This document shows, piece by piece, positions 44,376-56,227 of a stretch of 64,000 bases of DNA. The DNA lies in the NCBI RefSeq assembly GCF_020360975.1, contig NW_025408669.1:5456001-5520000 (forward strand). Reading direction: 5' to 3'. The position numbers and the translations under genes are program-made. Origin of the DNA: Hirsutella rhossiliensis. Taxonomy: Eukaryota; Ascomycota; Sordariomycetes; Hypocreales; Ophiocordycipitaceae. The notes beneath the pieces are model-generated. The model was not told where the DNA came from. It saw nothing but the letters and a program-made list of their open reading frames with translations, and ran no database searches. Positions within the stretch are counted from its first letter, which is position 1. Every line of letters begins with the position of its first letter.

Positions 44376-47300
44376 ATGTCGTCGCTAGACAGCGATGCGC
44401 CCCTGGCCAAGCGCCAAAGGGTCTCGACCGCCGTCGGAACTTCTGACGAACGGGCTCAAACCTCCCGCATATTCGCTCCTTTTCGCGTACGTCGCTCTCG
44501 CGCATCTTCCTCTTCTGTGGCTCTGACTTCGCTCCTCATAGACCGTTGGCCTCGTGTCACCCACAGGCGTCCCGTTTACGACTGTTCCCATGGGAAAGAC
44601 CACCTTCCAGATCACCACATCGGTCGGCAGAGCGCTCCAAACCTACGATCTGCGTCGCGGCCTCAATCTCGTCTTCGTTACTCGGCCCCAGACCCCTGCT
44701 GACATCACAGCCACGACTGCATGGAGGCAGCAAGTTCTTGCGGCATGGGGCGGATGTGGAAAGGGCGAATCGCAGGGTCTCTGGATCTTTGAACGAGGCG
44801 TCAAAGTATCCGAGCTGGAGTTGCCTCTCGACATGGCCGAGCCCATCAGGCAAATCGCCGTCTTTGGAACGTGGATTGTCGCCTCTGGTTCGACTAGAAT
44901 CGAGGTGTTCAAGACCGCCACCCTGGAGCATTATACCACCATCCACACCATGGCGGCCGCCAACGGCGGCAATGAAATCACCGGTGGCATTACCACGATG
45001 CCTACGTTCCTCAACAAGATATTTGTCGGCCGCAGAGACGGCTGGGTGGAGATTTGGAATGTCAGCACGGGCAAGCTGATTTATACCATCCTGCCTCCAT
45101 CCCCCAGCTGCGGGTCCGTCACCTGTCTTGAGCCAAGCCCTGCTCTGTCTCTCATGGCCATTGCATACTCGGGTGGTTCGTTGACCATAACCAACGTGCT
45201 CACCGACAAGCGTGTTCTCCGGATCGAGGCCGCCAGCCCCGAAGCACCCGTCAGTTGCATCTCTTTCCGGACCGATGGCATGGGCGCCGGCAACGACGGC
45301 AGAAAGGACGGCGTAATGGCCACGTCGACGGCTGCCACGGGCGATATCACTTTTTGGGACCTCCATGGTGGTGGCCGGGTCATAGGTGTCCTGCGCGGTG
45401 CTCATAACCCTCCTTCTGCCGATGGGCTCATCGTTCCCGGGGGAGTGAGCAAGATTGAGTTTCTGGCGGGCCAGGCGGTCATTATCACAAGTGGACGTGA
45501 CAACTCGCTCAAGTCCTGGATCTTTGACAAAATACCCTTCTCTCCCATTCCACGGCCACTGCATACACGGAGTGGTCACGCCGGCCCTGTCAACTGCCTC
45601 CATTTTCTACCCTCAGACTTTGATGGGGCTGAAGCTGGAAACAAGTGGCTTCTCAGCGGAGGTCGGGACAGGAGCCTTTGGGGCTGGAGCTTGCGTCGCG
45701 ATGGCCAAAGTGCAGAGCTCAGTCAAGGCAACGTTCGCAAAAAGGCCAAAAAGATCGGTATCCTTGCCGCAAGTGCACTGGCCCACGGTACGACGGCTGC
45801 ACTGGAGGACCTCAAAGCCCCGGAAATCACTTGCATCGCCACTTCGCTGAATCGCGACGGCGGAATCGGTGCAATCCCTGGTAAGCAGGCAGTTTGGCAG
45901 AAGGGACCGGCCAAGGCCAAGGCTACCGACGCAGAAACGAGTGGAAAGACGGGCTGGGAGAGTGTCGTCACGGCTCATAAGGGAGACCCTTATGCCCGGA
46001 CTTGGCTCTGGGGTCGGAAGCGTGCAGGCCGCTGGGCGTTGCCAACAGGCGATGGCGCCGATGTCTCAACCGTGGCCATCAGCCCTTGTGGGACTTTTGC
46101 CGTGGTTGGCTCCGACTCTGGAAGCATCGTCATGTACAATCTGCAATCCGGCATCTGCCGACAGCGGTTTCCCTCCAGGTTGACGCCGTCCCAAGCCCGC
46201 CAGCTGCGGTTACAGCAGTTGAGACAAGCAGACGATGTTGCCCAGTTGCATGCCGAGACAGGCAAAAGATTCCCTCCCGGTACCGGCAAACACACAAAGG
46301 CCGTAACTGGTATTGTCGTCGATTCATTGAACCAGTACATCGTCTCCTGTTCTTTGGATGGAAAGATCAAGTTCTGGGATTTTCTGACTGGTACGCTGCT
46401 TCAAGAAATCGACTGGTCACCGATGACCACCCCGGTGGCATGCAGGTACCATGCTGCCAACAACTTGCTTGCCTTTGCCTGCGATGACATGTCAGTTCGT
46501 GTGGTTGACTTGGAGACAAAGAAGACGATTCGAGAGTTCTGGGGCCCGCTGGACAGTATTAGCGACCTTTGTTTTTCGAGTGATGGACGGTGGGTCATTG
46601 CGGCCTCTCGAGACCGGGTCATTCGCGTTTGGGACTTGCCGACGAGCCACATGATTGACGCAATCCGCCTCGAGAAGCCCTGCACCGCCTTGGCAATGAA
46701 TTGCACCGGGGAGTACCTGGCAGCCACCATTCAAGATGAACCGGGGGTTACCCTTTGGACGAACAAGGCCATGTTTAAGCACGTGCCGACGCGACAAATA
46801 TCTGAAAAGGACATTGGCCAAGCCTCTGCACCCACTGTTTCCGGTGAAGGAAATCGAGGCATACTGGAAGGCGCCTTCGAGGATGAGGAGCAACAAGAGG
46901 AGAGCTTGGTCGTGGCACCCCCTATTGACCAGCTCAGCTCGGGCATGATGACTTTGAGCTTGGTCCCCAAGAGTCGCTGGCAAACATTGTTGCATCTCGA
47001 CCTGATCAAAGAACGCAACAAGCCCAAAGAGCCTCCAAAGGCCCCGGAAAAGGCGCCTTTTTTCCTACCTTCCAGGGTCAACTCTACATCAAATGGCCAA
47101 CAAGACGTGGCGGAGAGCGCGGAAAATGAAGCCAAGTCGCGAATTTCAAAACTCGATCAGGCTCGCTTCGAAGAGTTATTCTCCTCCAAGCTTCGCAGCG
47201 CGGCAGCGGCTAATAACTGTAAGCTCGTTTCCCTAACCTGTTTGTATTTCTAGTCCGCTCGTGCTAACCTAATGTCTAGACGATGATTTTATCGAGCATC

Positions 47301-47620
47301 TCAAATCGCTATCGCCTTCGAGCGCAGACCTCGAGATTCGCTCGCTTTCTGTCGGCTTCAAGGAGGACGATGGCAATGAGCTTTTGTACTTCATCAAGGC
47401 TTTGACGGCAAGACTGGAGGCTCGAAAGGATTACGAGCTCACGCAGGCCTGGATGACCGTGTTCCTTCGGCTTCACTTTGATGTCGTGATGGGGAGCGAT
47501 GTTCTCCTCGCTGCTCTGGCGCAGTGGAAGGTAGAACAGGAGCGGGAATGCAGCCGTTTGGATGATCTTGTTGGGTATTGCGGCGGCGTTGTTGGTTTTC
47601 TCAGGAGCCCGCGGACTTAG
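44376..47620 (+). CDS. utp21: U3 snoRNP / SSU processome WD-repeat protein Utp21
   Basis: Three exons, 44376-44486, 44542-47218 and 47280-47620, give 1042 aa. After a short N-terminal arm (MSSLDSDAPLAKRQRV) come two WD40 propellers with repeats such as VEIWNVSTGKLIYTI, DITFWDLHGGGRVIGV, LWGWSLRR, IKFWDFLTGTLLQEI and VIRVWDLPTSHMIDAI. The C-terminal Utp21 domain contains SRWQTLLHLDLIKERNKPKE and ends ECSRLDDLVGYCGGVVGFLRSPRT. Utp21 (human WDR36) is a UTP-B subunit acting in the nucleolus on 18S pre-rRNA. Length and order of parts fit the family (about 940-1050 aa). Introns have GTACGT/GTAAGC donors. The long exon has no stop, and a minus-strand frame inside it (44557-45603) is a shadow. Confidence 0.95.
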
Positions 47621-48039
47621 TTGAGCGTTGGAGACCCGAGGGAGGTGTGCACATTGTCACTTCTAGATGACTGATTAGAATCGTGAATCAAGATGGAAAT
47701 ATGACCCTTTCAGGGCAGTACAAGATGTGAACGTTGGATATGTGGGAAGGGGGCTTGCTCACGGTATTTGGCCGAACAGGGATTTCACGCCAACAGGCTT
47801 TCTCGAGCAGACATATTTTGTCATCAGCGGCATTCACACGGGTGGGGCATGTTCTACGATAAGTGACGGAGAGAGTATAGAGAATACATTTATTTTTCTC
47901 ATATTATCTGACGAGTTCAACGAGGCTAGCATCTGTGTCTCCGTTGTAACAGACTGATAACACGACCCCCCCTTTCCTATTGAAAGAATGTCAGAAAAAG
48001 TGGTTCCCCAGCGTAGGAATTAAAAACATTAAACAACGT
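47621..48039. other. Convergent 3' flanks of utp21 and the Fic gene
   Basis: 419 bp between converging genes, relatively AT-rich, with no supported gene. Confidence 0.4.
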
Positions 48040-49209
48040 TCAAGCAGGCGTTTCGTCCTTGCCTCTACGGGAGGTCCACGACCACATCCTTTCCAAAGCA
48101 CTCTTCGAATGCCCAAACACAAACCGCGCAAATTCGTGATGGGATGTCTGCTCGTGAAATTCAACCTCCATGTCCTCGTCGTTAAAGGCTTTGTGCCCTC
48201 TACGCACGATGTGCAGGTAATCGTCTTTCTCGTTGCCTTCACTCCCAAACGCTGTCAGGTGCCCGGCGTATTTGAGCAAGATGACGTTTAGGATAATGCG
48301 TGTTAGGCGGCCATTGCCGTCTCCGAAAGGGTGAATCATGACGAACTGGTGGTGATAGCGCGCCGCCAAGGTGTATGGATCAATTTCGGCCGCCGCCTCA
48401 GCCATGGCGATATCGTCGTTAAGATGGTCCACCATCTGTCTCATGTAGCCCGGCACGGCCATTGCTCGTATGCACACGCTCTTCTTTTTCTTCTCGCCGG
48501 GCTTGCTGTAGCATACGGCCACTTCGTGGTCGCGATAAACGCCCGGCTTGATGTCCCCGTCGAGAGTGAGACCCTCGAATAAAATGCGATGGGTTTCGAG
48601 AATCAAATCCTCGGACAGTAGTTCGTTGTCCAGCGCCACTCGATCAATCATGTAGCCAAGTGCTTTGGCATGGTTGATTACCTCCAGGCGAGACCGAATG
48701 ATATTTGGCATGTCGCCCCTCCGATGCGTCTTAAGCAGGTTTCCGAGATGCCGCTGGTACTCGGGGTCGGACTCGGACTCGGGAATGTTTGGGTTAACTG
48801 CTTTGCCGCGAAACACATCTTGGCAAATTCTGGTGGTGATTTGCAGATCTTGCCCAGACAACTCGATCAGGTTGGAGCTGTAGACAAGCGTGATGAGGGC
48901 GTTCTCGAGCTCGCTCCACACTTCGTTAAACGCGGCCATACCTCTTCGCTGGCACTCCTTGCGAAACTCGTGAATGATGGTGGCAGGATCCTCTGGGAGG
49001 TGAGACTTTGCCGCCTCATCCTTCAGCTGCTCTGCCAAGCGGATTGTGAAGCTTGGATCACCACGAGTGCTGCGCCAAGAAGGCCACCCGGCTGCGAAGG
49101 TCTTGCCGAGGCTGGAGGGAAAATTATGCATCTTCGGGGCGGAGGTCGGGAAATTGTTCGGCGAGGGACTTGCGTCGTCGAGGGGATTTGCGTCGTCGAG
49201 GGAACTCAT
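48040..49209 (-). CDS. Fic/DOC-domain protein (candidate AMPylase)
   Basis: A single exon of 389 aa. The Fic core motif HPFGDGNGR (residues 293-301) is perfect, with catalytic His293 and the Asp/Glu position occupied by Asp297. The flap region DIKPGVYRDHEVAV lies upstream. An inhibitory-helix-like segment, VYSSNLIELSG (around residue 110), matches (S/T)-x-x-x-E but with Leu after Glu instead of Gly/Asn. This is the helix that blocks ATP binding in class II Fic proteins, so autoinhibition is possible but not certain. Fic enzymes usually transfer AMP to Ser/Thr/Tyr hydroxyls; metazoan FICD acts on BiP, but fungal family members of this layout are mostly untested. No signal peptide is seen, so a cytosolic place is likely. 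The start Met lies within an 18-bp minisatellite, so the N-terminal length is uncertain. Confidence 0.9.
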   Translation of the reverse strand: MSSLDDANPLDDASPSPNNFPTSAPKMHNFPSSLGKTFAAGWPSWRSTRGDPSFTIRLAEQLKDEAAKSHLPEDPATIIHEFRKECQRRGMAAFNEVWSELENALITLVYSSNLIELSGQDLQITTRICQDVFRGKAVNPNIPESESDPEYQRHLGNLLKTHRRGDMPNIIRSRLEVINHAKALGYMIDRVALDNELLSEDLILETHRILFEGLTLDGDIKPGVYRDHEVAVCYSKPGEKKKKSVCIRAMAVPGYMRQMVDHLNDDIAMAEAAAEIDPYTLAARYHHQFVMIHPFGDGNGRLTRIILNVILLKYAGHLTAFGSEGNEKDDYLHIVRRGHKAFNDEDMEVEFHEQTSHHEFARFVFGHSKSALERMWSWTSRRGKDETPA

Positions 49210-49277
49210 GTCGTCGAGGGGATTTTCGTCGTCGAGTCGAGGGGACTCACGTCGTCGAGGGGATTTGCGTCGTCAAG
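49165..49277 (-). repeat. 18-bp minisatellite over the Fic start codon
   Basis: Six diverged copies of an 18-bp unit (minus strand CTCGACGACGCAAATCCC, encoding LDDANP) run from 49277 to 49165. Between copies four and five, at 49237-49241, there are five extra bases (TCGAG on the plus strand) that shift the frame. The unit downstream of the annotated Met encodes SLDDANPLDDASP; the upstream part encodes MSPLLDDANPLDD in another frame. Confidence 0.85.
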
Positions 49278-51056
49278 GAGTGGTGACATGTAGCCGACGT
49301 TGAAATACCCAAGGTAGTTGGCAAGAGCAGTCCCCAAGCAAGCAGACCACCTACATTTGGGCAGCGGGATGCACTTACTTTCTGAATCGCCCGCCACGCC
49401 TACCAAGGTTACGCCTAAAAAGCGTATACCGAAGAGTCACTCACCGTATGTTAGGGTGTTCTTAATTTTCCTCCTGTCTCCCTCTACCCGAGTCGTAAGG
49501 CTAAAATACTGGCCAGCTTTACTCTTTACGGCGTTGATAGATCCTATTCGGAAGGGTGAAAATAAATATGCCCAAAGCATACTTAGAGTGCGAAGCAGGC
49601 CGTCGGCATGATTAAAGCTGCCGCGGGCTATGTACCAGTCGTTTGCCCATAAGACACTAGAGCCCAGGACGGCATAAAATTGATGATGAAGTCATATCAC
49701 GCGTGGCAAGAGCTCCGTTGCGTCGGGGAGGCAAGGAGCAGTGGTCTCTGGTTTTCACGTACTTGCACCACAGGTCAACAACGAGCGCGGACCGTGGAAA
49801 GGGATTCTGAAATCAGGGAAAACGGGGGCGCCGTATACTGGCCCTCCTCACTTGCGTCTTTCTCCATGAGCTGTCAGGGGCCGAAGGAGACGCGAATGGC
49901 GGATGAGAGCCGTGGCCACCGAATCGCGGCGGGCATCGCATCGCGCCTTTGTTTACGCCGCGCAGCAAGGACCGGAGAGCGCCCTGGAAGCCCAAGGCAT
50001 TCTGGAGCCTACTGTCGGGCTACTCAGCTTGATGTGAACGGAGGCGCCGACGTGGTTTCTGCGTGACGCCAACGGCGGCGTGTGGCAAAAACAATACCAG
50101 CAGAGCTTCAGCAGCAGTGCCTGACTCTCTCACCAATCTTCACTTTAAGCAGGCTTCATCTTCTTCATGGCCCCTGCCTAGCAGAGACACACAATGAAAA
50201 CGAGTGTGTGGCAACCAAAAATTAAGCCTGACACAACTCCGAAGAGTAATGCACCTTGCCCAGCACCGCGGGTGTGCAATGCAGGCTGGACAAGGCAAGA
50301 CCCCAGTCTCTTGATCTTGAGGGCTCCAGACAAGGTAAGTATGAAGAAGGAAAGAAGGAAAGGAAAGTCAGGAAGTCGAGGGGGACAGGAGGGCTATATA
50401 TACCCGGGCCTGAGATTCTGCCGAGCGGTGACGATGCGTTACTGATCTGGAGGAATGGGCTTCCATTGGCTGTGTCGAGGTGTGCGTTGCGTCATGAGTT
50501 GAATGGGAGCTGTGCTGAATTACGTCGAGGACCCACGGGGGTTTCCGAATCGAGGAGCGGTCAGGCCAGCAGCTGGTCGTGTGACGCACGGGTGGGATCA
50601 GCTCGCGTTCTTCGACCGAGGGGGGGAGTCTCGAGGGAACTTGGACTGTGGAACATCATGAGGAAGAAGGGGCTTCAGGGCTCCTTGACCCCGAGGAGGA
50701 GAGGAGGTGGCTGGCTGCTCGCGTAGATGCTGTAGACTTTGTAGAGAGAAATAAAGAGAACCTTGTTTGTCTTGAGCTTGACTGTTTGAAATAGACTGCC
50801 CAAATTCACGGCATTCCGTCGTGTGGGAAATGTGCCCCGAGAATCTCGAGGACGCGGAGAGGGAGTCGCACCACACCTCCATCGAGAGGGGCTGGTTTTG
50901 GCGCGAGGCCACTCGTTGCCAGCTAGAAAAATCACCACAGAAGCTCAACAGGGGGCTCAAAACCTTCACCTGTCATTATCTGTGCAAGTAGTCCTTTCAT
51001 TGCGGTCACTTCTCTCGTTTGTACGGGCAGCCCCTGAGCCCGCTCCCCAGTACCAT
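49278..51056. other. Intergenic region with possible old LTR-like sequence
   Basis: No gene is supported. From about 50.2 to 50.8 kb the plus strand has a TATA box (GCTATATATACC near 50394) and, about 350 bp later, AGAGAAATAAAGAGAACC (poly(A)-signal-like, 50743-50762) followed by a T-rich stretch. This is the order seen in retroelement LTRs. Ends, a partner copy and target duplication were not found, so this remains a suspicion. Confidence 0.35.
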
Positions 51057-51061
51057 CTTCA

Positions 51062-51295
51062 TGTGAAAGGCTGGCCCGGAGTTTATTCAACAAGCAGGTG
51101 CCTAGATGTTGTCTATCTAGAGCTAAGGAGGAAAAGAAGCTGAACTCGAGGCGTAGCCTCGAGTGCGAGCTTATATTGCCCTTCTCGGAATGTTCTCGCA
51201 GCTTCTGGGCCCGCGGAGCGGGGCGGTGTTGCCACCGGGCACGACCCACCGGACCCGGTACAACCGGGTCCACCAGCCAGGCACAGCCCGTGACA
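51062..51295 (-). repeat. LTR, 3' copy (by element orientation)
   Basis: 234 bp, TGTGAAAGG to CCCGTGACA on the plus strand. By eye it differs from the other copy by three substitutions and four single-base indels. It contains the 19-bp palindrome at 51145-51163 and the TATAAG equivalent at 51170-51175 (plus-strand CTTATA). Confidence 0.97.
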
Positions 51296-51311
51296 TTACC
51301 CCCTCCCCTCC
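51296..51311 (-). other. Polypurine tract
   Basis: On the coding strand GGAGGGGAGGGGGTAA directly precedes the 3' LTR, the normal place of the plus-strand primer for reverse transcription. Confidence 0.85.
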
Positions 51312-51379
51312 GACCAGGTCGGCGTCTGCGGGTTCTTGCGTTCCTGCCAGCGTCTCGTACCTCTCCCTAGGGCCATCAT

Positions 51380-54300
51380 TGGTCTTGATTGGCCCGTACT
51401 TGTCCTCGAATGCCTTCATCGCAATTGTTCCTTGCAACCACTCAACTGGCTCCCAAGTCGGCTCTGCGTAGCCCGTCCATCGCACTAGTGCTTGCCTGAA
51501 TTCCCCTCGTCCGCGCTTCTTCCATCTCGCGCAGAGGATCTCGTCGACATCCCACAGATCCGTGCCGGACTCATCTTGTACCGGTGGTGGCTGTGCGTCA
51601 TCTACCTTTGGCCAGGAGCCGGATCTTGATGCGCCCGCCGCAAAGGTCAACATGAAATCGCGGGTAAATTGAGCCACGAACATCGAGCTCAACAACGTGC
51701 GAACTAATTACCTTCGTGACTGTGTACTTGTGATGCAGCCAGTCGAGCTTCTTGCACGGTCGTGGCGATCTGTAGTTTGCCATCGAGAGCCACACCTTGT
51801 CACCAACTTCAAATCGCTCCGCAGGCTGTCGCTTTGCGTTGGCAGCCTCTTCTTGTTGTTGCTGTGAGGAGGCCATCACTGCTTGCATGTACTCATTGAC
51901 CTCCTGCAGGCGACTGAGTAGGCTATCAGCTCTGCTTTCCTCTCTATGCCTCGGTGGCTCTTCCGATTCCTCGACGCTGATGGGATCGACGTGGTAACCA
52001 TGCTCAGCGAAAAAGGGGCTGATCTTGGTCGCTGCGGATTCACGATTGTTGAGTGCCAGCTGCGCGGCAGGGAGCAGTTCTCCCAGTCGTCCTGCACGTA
52101 CGACACGTAGGCTCTCAGGTAGGCCTCGATCTCCTGGTTCATTCTCTCTGGCCCTCCGTCCGTCTGAGGATGATAGGCCGTGCTCAATTTCTGCGTGACA
52201 CCTGCAAGACGGCAGAACCTCTTCCAGAACCTACTTAGCCAGTTGCTCCCGCGGTCGCTGACGATGGACCGTGGCATTCCGTGAAATCGGTAATGACACT
52301 GGAGAAAACGGTTTGCACACGGCTCAGCTTCCATGTTGTCCATCACCTCGAGGTCACAGCCTTTGTCAGTCTGTCCACAATCACCCACAGGTACCTTGCC
52401 TTGCTCGGTCCAGTAGGCGGCAGATCTGTGATGAAGTCCATGGACAAATGGCTTCGGGGTCGATCTGGAATCGGCAGAGGCTTGAGAAATCCCTTTTCGA
52501 CTGGCGCCAGATGTGTGCTCTGCCGCAGGTGTCGCAATTGGCTACGTACCGGCGAACCAGCTGGGACTGCCCAGGCCAGTAGAATCGCCGAGCCACAATA
52601 GCCAGCGTACCTTCCTGCCGGGATGACCGGTCGCAACAGAGTCATGCGACTGCTGCACAATGCGGGTTCTCAACTGGTCTTTCTCAGCTTCCTCCTGGTT
52701 ACCCTCCTCTCCGGATCCACCCGGCACCCAAATACGGTCTCTGAATGTCAGCCTTTTGCCTGCGTCGATCGCACATTCTGAAATCTGGATCTTCAGGCCC
52801 AGCGAGGGCGGGAAGGCACGCTCGCGATCGCGGACTGCCTTATAGGCTGCCCGGAATATCGAGTCCTTCGCCACCGTTTCGTCCCAGAGTTGCTGCAGGT
52901 CCGCTACCTCGAAGACCTTCATCTTCGGCAGGGTGGATGCCTCTGAACAGTCAGAACTCATCGCGTTGATACATGCTCTTGTCGATGATGGAATGGCACT
53001 ATCCGGTATCAACTGTATCATTCTTCCTTGTTCCCGCTCGTCGTCAATGCCCTGTGGCTTGTCTTGTTCACGGCGGGACAACGCATCAGGCACGACAGCC
53101 TCGCTTCCCGGTCGATACTCGAGCTTGAAGTCGAACTGGGACAATTCGGCTGCCCAACGGCTCTGCCGTTCCGTGAGCTTCTGGCGTGTCATGAAATACT
53201 CCAGGTTGCGGTGATCGGTAAGGATTGTAAATGGGCCGCAGCTCCTAAGTTCGGCGTTCCAGTTGTCGAGACATCTCATGATGGCAAGCATCTCCTTGTC
53301 GTGAATGGGATAGTTGTACTCCGCTGGCGAAAGTCGCTTCGAGAAGAAGGCGCATGCGTGTCGACGTCCATCTGGGCCTTCCTGCGACAGGACGCCTCCC
53401 AATGCGTAGCCTGAGCAATCCGTCTCCAAAAAGGTCGGGAGGCTCGGGTCCCACTGCTTGAGCACCGGTGACTCGCAAAATCGTCGCTTCAGCTCCTGAA
53501 ACGCCTCGTTCTCCGCTCGTCCCCAATGAAAGGCAGTTCCTTTCTTAAGCAGGGCATCCAGAGACTGCGTGATCTTGGCATAGTCGGGGATGAAGATCCG
53601 GTAATAGTTGGCGAAGCCCAGAAAGCTTCTGACACCCTTCACCGTGGTCGGGGCCTCCCATTCGCGGATGGCGCGCTGCTTTTCGGGGTCGCAGGCGATT
53701 CCTTTCTTGCGTTGACGATGAACCCAAGGTATTTGACCTCTTGTACCGAAAACTCGCACTTCGCTGGGTCTAGGTGCAGCCCAGCGTCGGCGAGTGCTTG
53801 GAGAACTCGTCGCACCTTAGCCTCATGATCCGCCTTCGAACCGCTCGAGTAGATCAGTACATCATCCAGGTACGCTGTGACAAAGTCGTCCAGCCATTCG
53901 CGCAATACACTGTTCATGTATCGTTGGAATGATGCCGGGGCGCCGCTCAGGCCGAAAGGGCACACGAGCCACTCGTAGAGCCCAAACCTCGTGCGAAATG
54001 CAGTCTTTCCCTCATGTCCCGGAGCCATGCGGATCTTATGGAAAGCGGCCACCACGTCCAACTTGGTGAACCACTTAGCCTTGGCCAGATTCTGCAGGGT
54101 CTCCGCGATGAGGGGCAGTGGGTATCGGTCGCGCTTGGTGATTGCATTCAGCGCTCGGTAGTCGCAACAAAATCGCAGCCCTCCATTCGGCTTCCGCACG
54201 AACAGCACCGGCGCGGCAGCCGCTGAGCTACTCGCTCGGATGAATCCTCTGTCCAGCAGGTCTTTCAGGGTCTTTCGCAAGACCAACAGCTCTTCTCGTG

Positions 54301-55022
54301 ACATGTTGTAGAGTGGGCCCCACGGAAGGGGTGGCTCGTTGCCGTTCTTGTCAGGCTGCAGGTTGACTTCATGATCCACACCCGGTCGATGTGGCGGCAG
54401 CTTCATTGCTCTCCTGGTGAGAATAGGTCGCGGAATTCTTTCAGCACTTCTGCCGGACCTTCTCGCTCGGATCGACTGGCGGCTTCGGCTGAAGCGCCCT
54501 CTATATCCGACAAACTGATTGCATGAATCGAGATCGCGTTGCACTTCTTGCGTCTCTTTGCGCGTCGACACTCCGCCGTGAATACGGCTGCCGACACGAG
54601 TCTTGCGCTTCGAATCGCGCGTATCTTGGCGGGCTCTTCCTGCCCAATGAGGCGTATCGTCACACCTGCCCTCCCATGGTACATTCGCTGCTTGGCAGCA
54701 TCGTACACGACGTGATTTCTCTCCATCCAAGGCCGGCCGAGGAACATGTCCTGGCCCAGGCTTGGGATCACGTATGCAAAGACACGTTCGTCAAATCCAG
54801 CTGTCTCGACCACAACAGCCACGACCCTGGGGATATGACACTCTTCGCTGACTCTGAGAATCCCCCAATTTCTCGTGGTTTCGAGTCGACGAAGGGTATC
54901 CGCAGCTTCCGAACAAGGGCTTCGTCGATCACGGCATAGCAGTCACATCCACAGTCGACAAGGGCGCGTATTCGATAGCCTCGGTTTACCCGCGCGTTGA
55001 CTAATACAGTCCGACTATTCAT
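51380..55022 (-). pseudogene. Chromovirus pol (PR-RT-RH-IN-chromodomain), frameshifted
   Basis: The protease region begins MNSRTVLVNARVNRGYRIRA, followed by LVDCGCDC; the usual D-S/T-G is D-C-G here. After a frame change, [11 protein letters not shown] ends the protease. RT (about 54.4-53.75 kb) has [21 protein letters not shown] and the YLDD active site. RNase H (53.4-53.05 kb) has ETDCSGYALGG, HDKEML, LTDHRNLEYF and PDALSR. The integrase has a broken HHCC zinc site (CDTCGRA), then SMDFITDLPP, VSDRGSNW and ERMNQEIEAYL for D,D,E. A chromodomain (LWDVDEILCARWKKRGRGEF, 51557-51386) ends it. It would target insertions to methylated H3K9 nucleosomes. Six or more frame changes are needed to read through, mostly single bases. 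Confidence 0.88.
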
Positions 55023-56190
55023 TCGTGGCTTGAACGCTTCCCAGTCCCGGATGTCTGCCTTTGCAGGCCCCGGCGCCCGCTTTCGCCCGGGGCTAGTCTT
55101 TCCGCCGACTCGTCCTCACTGGATGCTGCGGTTGATTCCGAATCATCTGCGGCATCGGGCTTCTTCATGCGCGCAGCTTTAGGTCGCTGTTGCTTCCCTT
55201 CGCCAGGAAAGACCACCTGGGCTGGGCAGTCCACGATAAGATGATCCGTCCGACCACAGCGATAGCAGCGGCGCTCATCCTTCGGCTTCTTATCGACATG
55301 TCGACGACCCTTCGACTCGTGGCCAATACGGTTGATGTCCGTCATCTTAACATCTCCGTCTGGGTCCTCCGGTTCCTCCTTGGGTCGTTGCCTTGGTAGC
55401 TGTTGAGGCGTCCGCTCAGTCGACGTCGGCTGCCTACCGGGTTTCAGTCTCTCCAATCTGCCCGCAATTTCCTGAACTCTCGCAAGCCATCCCTGGTAGT
55501 CGTCGGTAGGACGGCTGTGACCAAACTCTCTTGGAGGCGTTCATTTATTGCGTTCTCTAGAAATACGATCTTTGCACTGTCCGGCCAGTCTGCTCCCCGG
55601 CTTCAGCTAATGCCTGTTCGAATCGGGAAGGAAGGACGCGAGAGGTTGGTCTTCGCGCTGCCGCATAGTTCTCAGCGTGGCAGCAGCGCGGGATTGGATG
55701 TTGCTGTCCTGGTAGGTTCGGTCGAGGTATCGCATGAACTCTTGGGGTCGTAGCTACCCCAGGGCCTCCGCGGCGTAAAGGTAGCGACCACTTGCTGTGG
55801 TCGCTCGTCCAAACATGAGTTGATGAGGTACCAAAGTTCGCGATTTCCACTGTAGTAGTGTGCATCAAGGTCCAGCTTGTCTCGCATCTGCCTGGCCCAG
55901 GAGGAGTAGCTCTTCCGTGAGCCGTCATACTTGGGTGGGTTGGGCAACGGTTTCCGCATTCCAGTACCGCAGGTTTTGGGAGGGCGTGCCCAAGCCAGGC
56001 GTGCTCTCGCCAATCCTCGTGCCACTGGCGGCGATTGCAAGTCGGCGCTCTGCGGCTGCGCTCGCCCGAGTTGCTCCATCAGCAAGGAAAGTTGGTCCTG
56101 TAGAGGGCTGAGAGTCGCATTGACCGCTTCTTGAATGCGTTGGTCAATCCATTGCTGCTGGAGACTTGGGCTCTCACTCTGCTGGTCCAT
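55019..56190 (-). pseudogene. Chromovirus gag, frameshifted
   Basis: It starts at 56190 (MDQQSESPSLQQQWIDQRIQ), 38 nt after the primer-binding site. The capsid-like part contains YDGSRKSYSSWARQMRDKLD and WYLINSCLD. The frame then changes near 55.74 kb (continuing as LPSRFEQALAEAGEQTGR) and again near 55.5 kb. The last part (from 55456) carries a CCHC zinc knuckle, CYRCGRTDHLIVDC, in a basic, Glu-rich context. At least two frame changes separate the parts, so no intact Gag can be read from this copy as assembled. Confidence 0.85.
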
Positions 56191-56227
56191 CCTGACGAGC
56201 AGTCTGCAGCTTGCGGTATTTAGAAGG

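Noticed and set aside
44557..45603. 348-codon open frame on the minus strand inside utp21
   Set aside because: It lies wholly opposite WD-repeat coding sequence, has no motif and reflects codon bias of the real gene.
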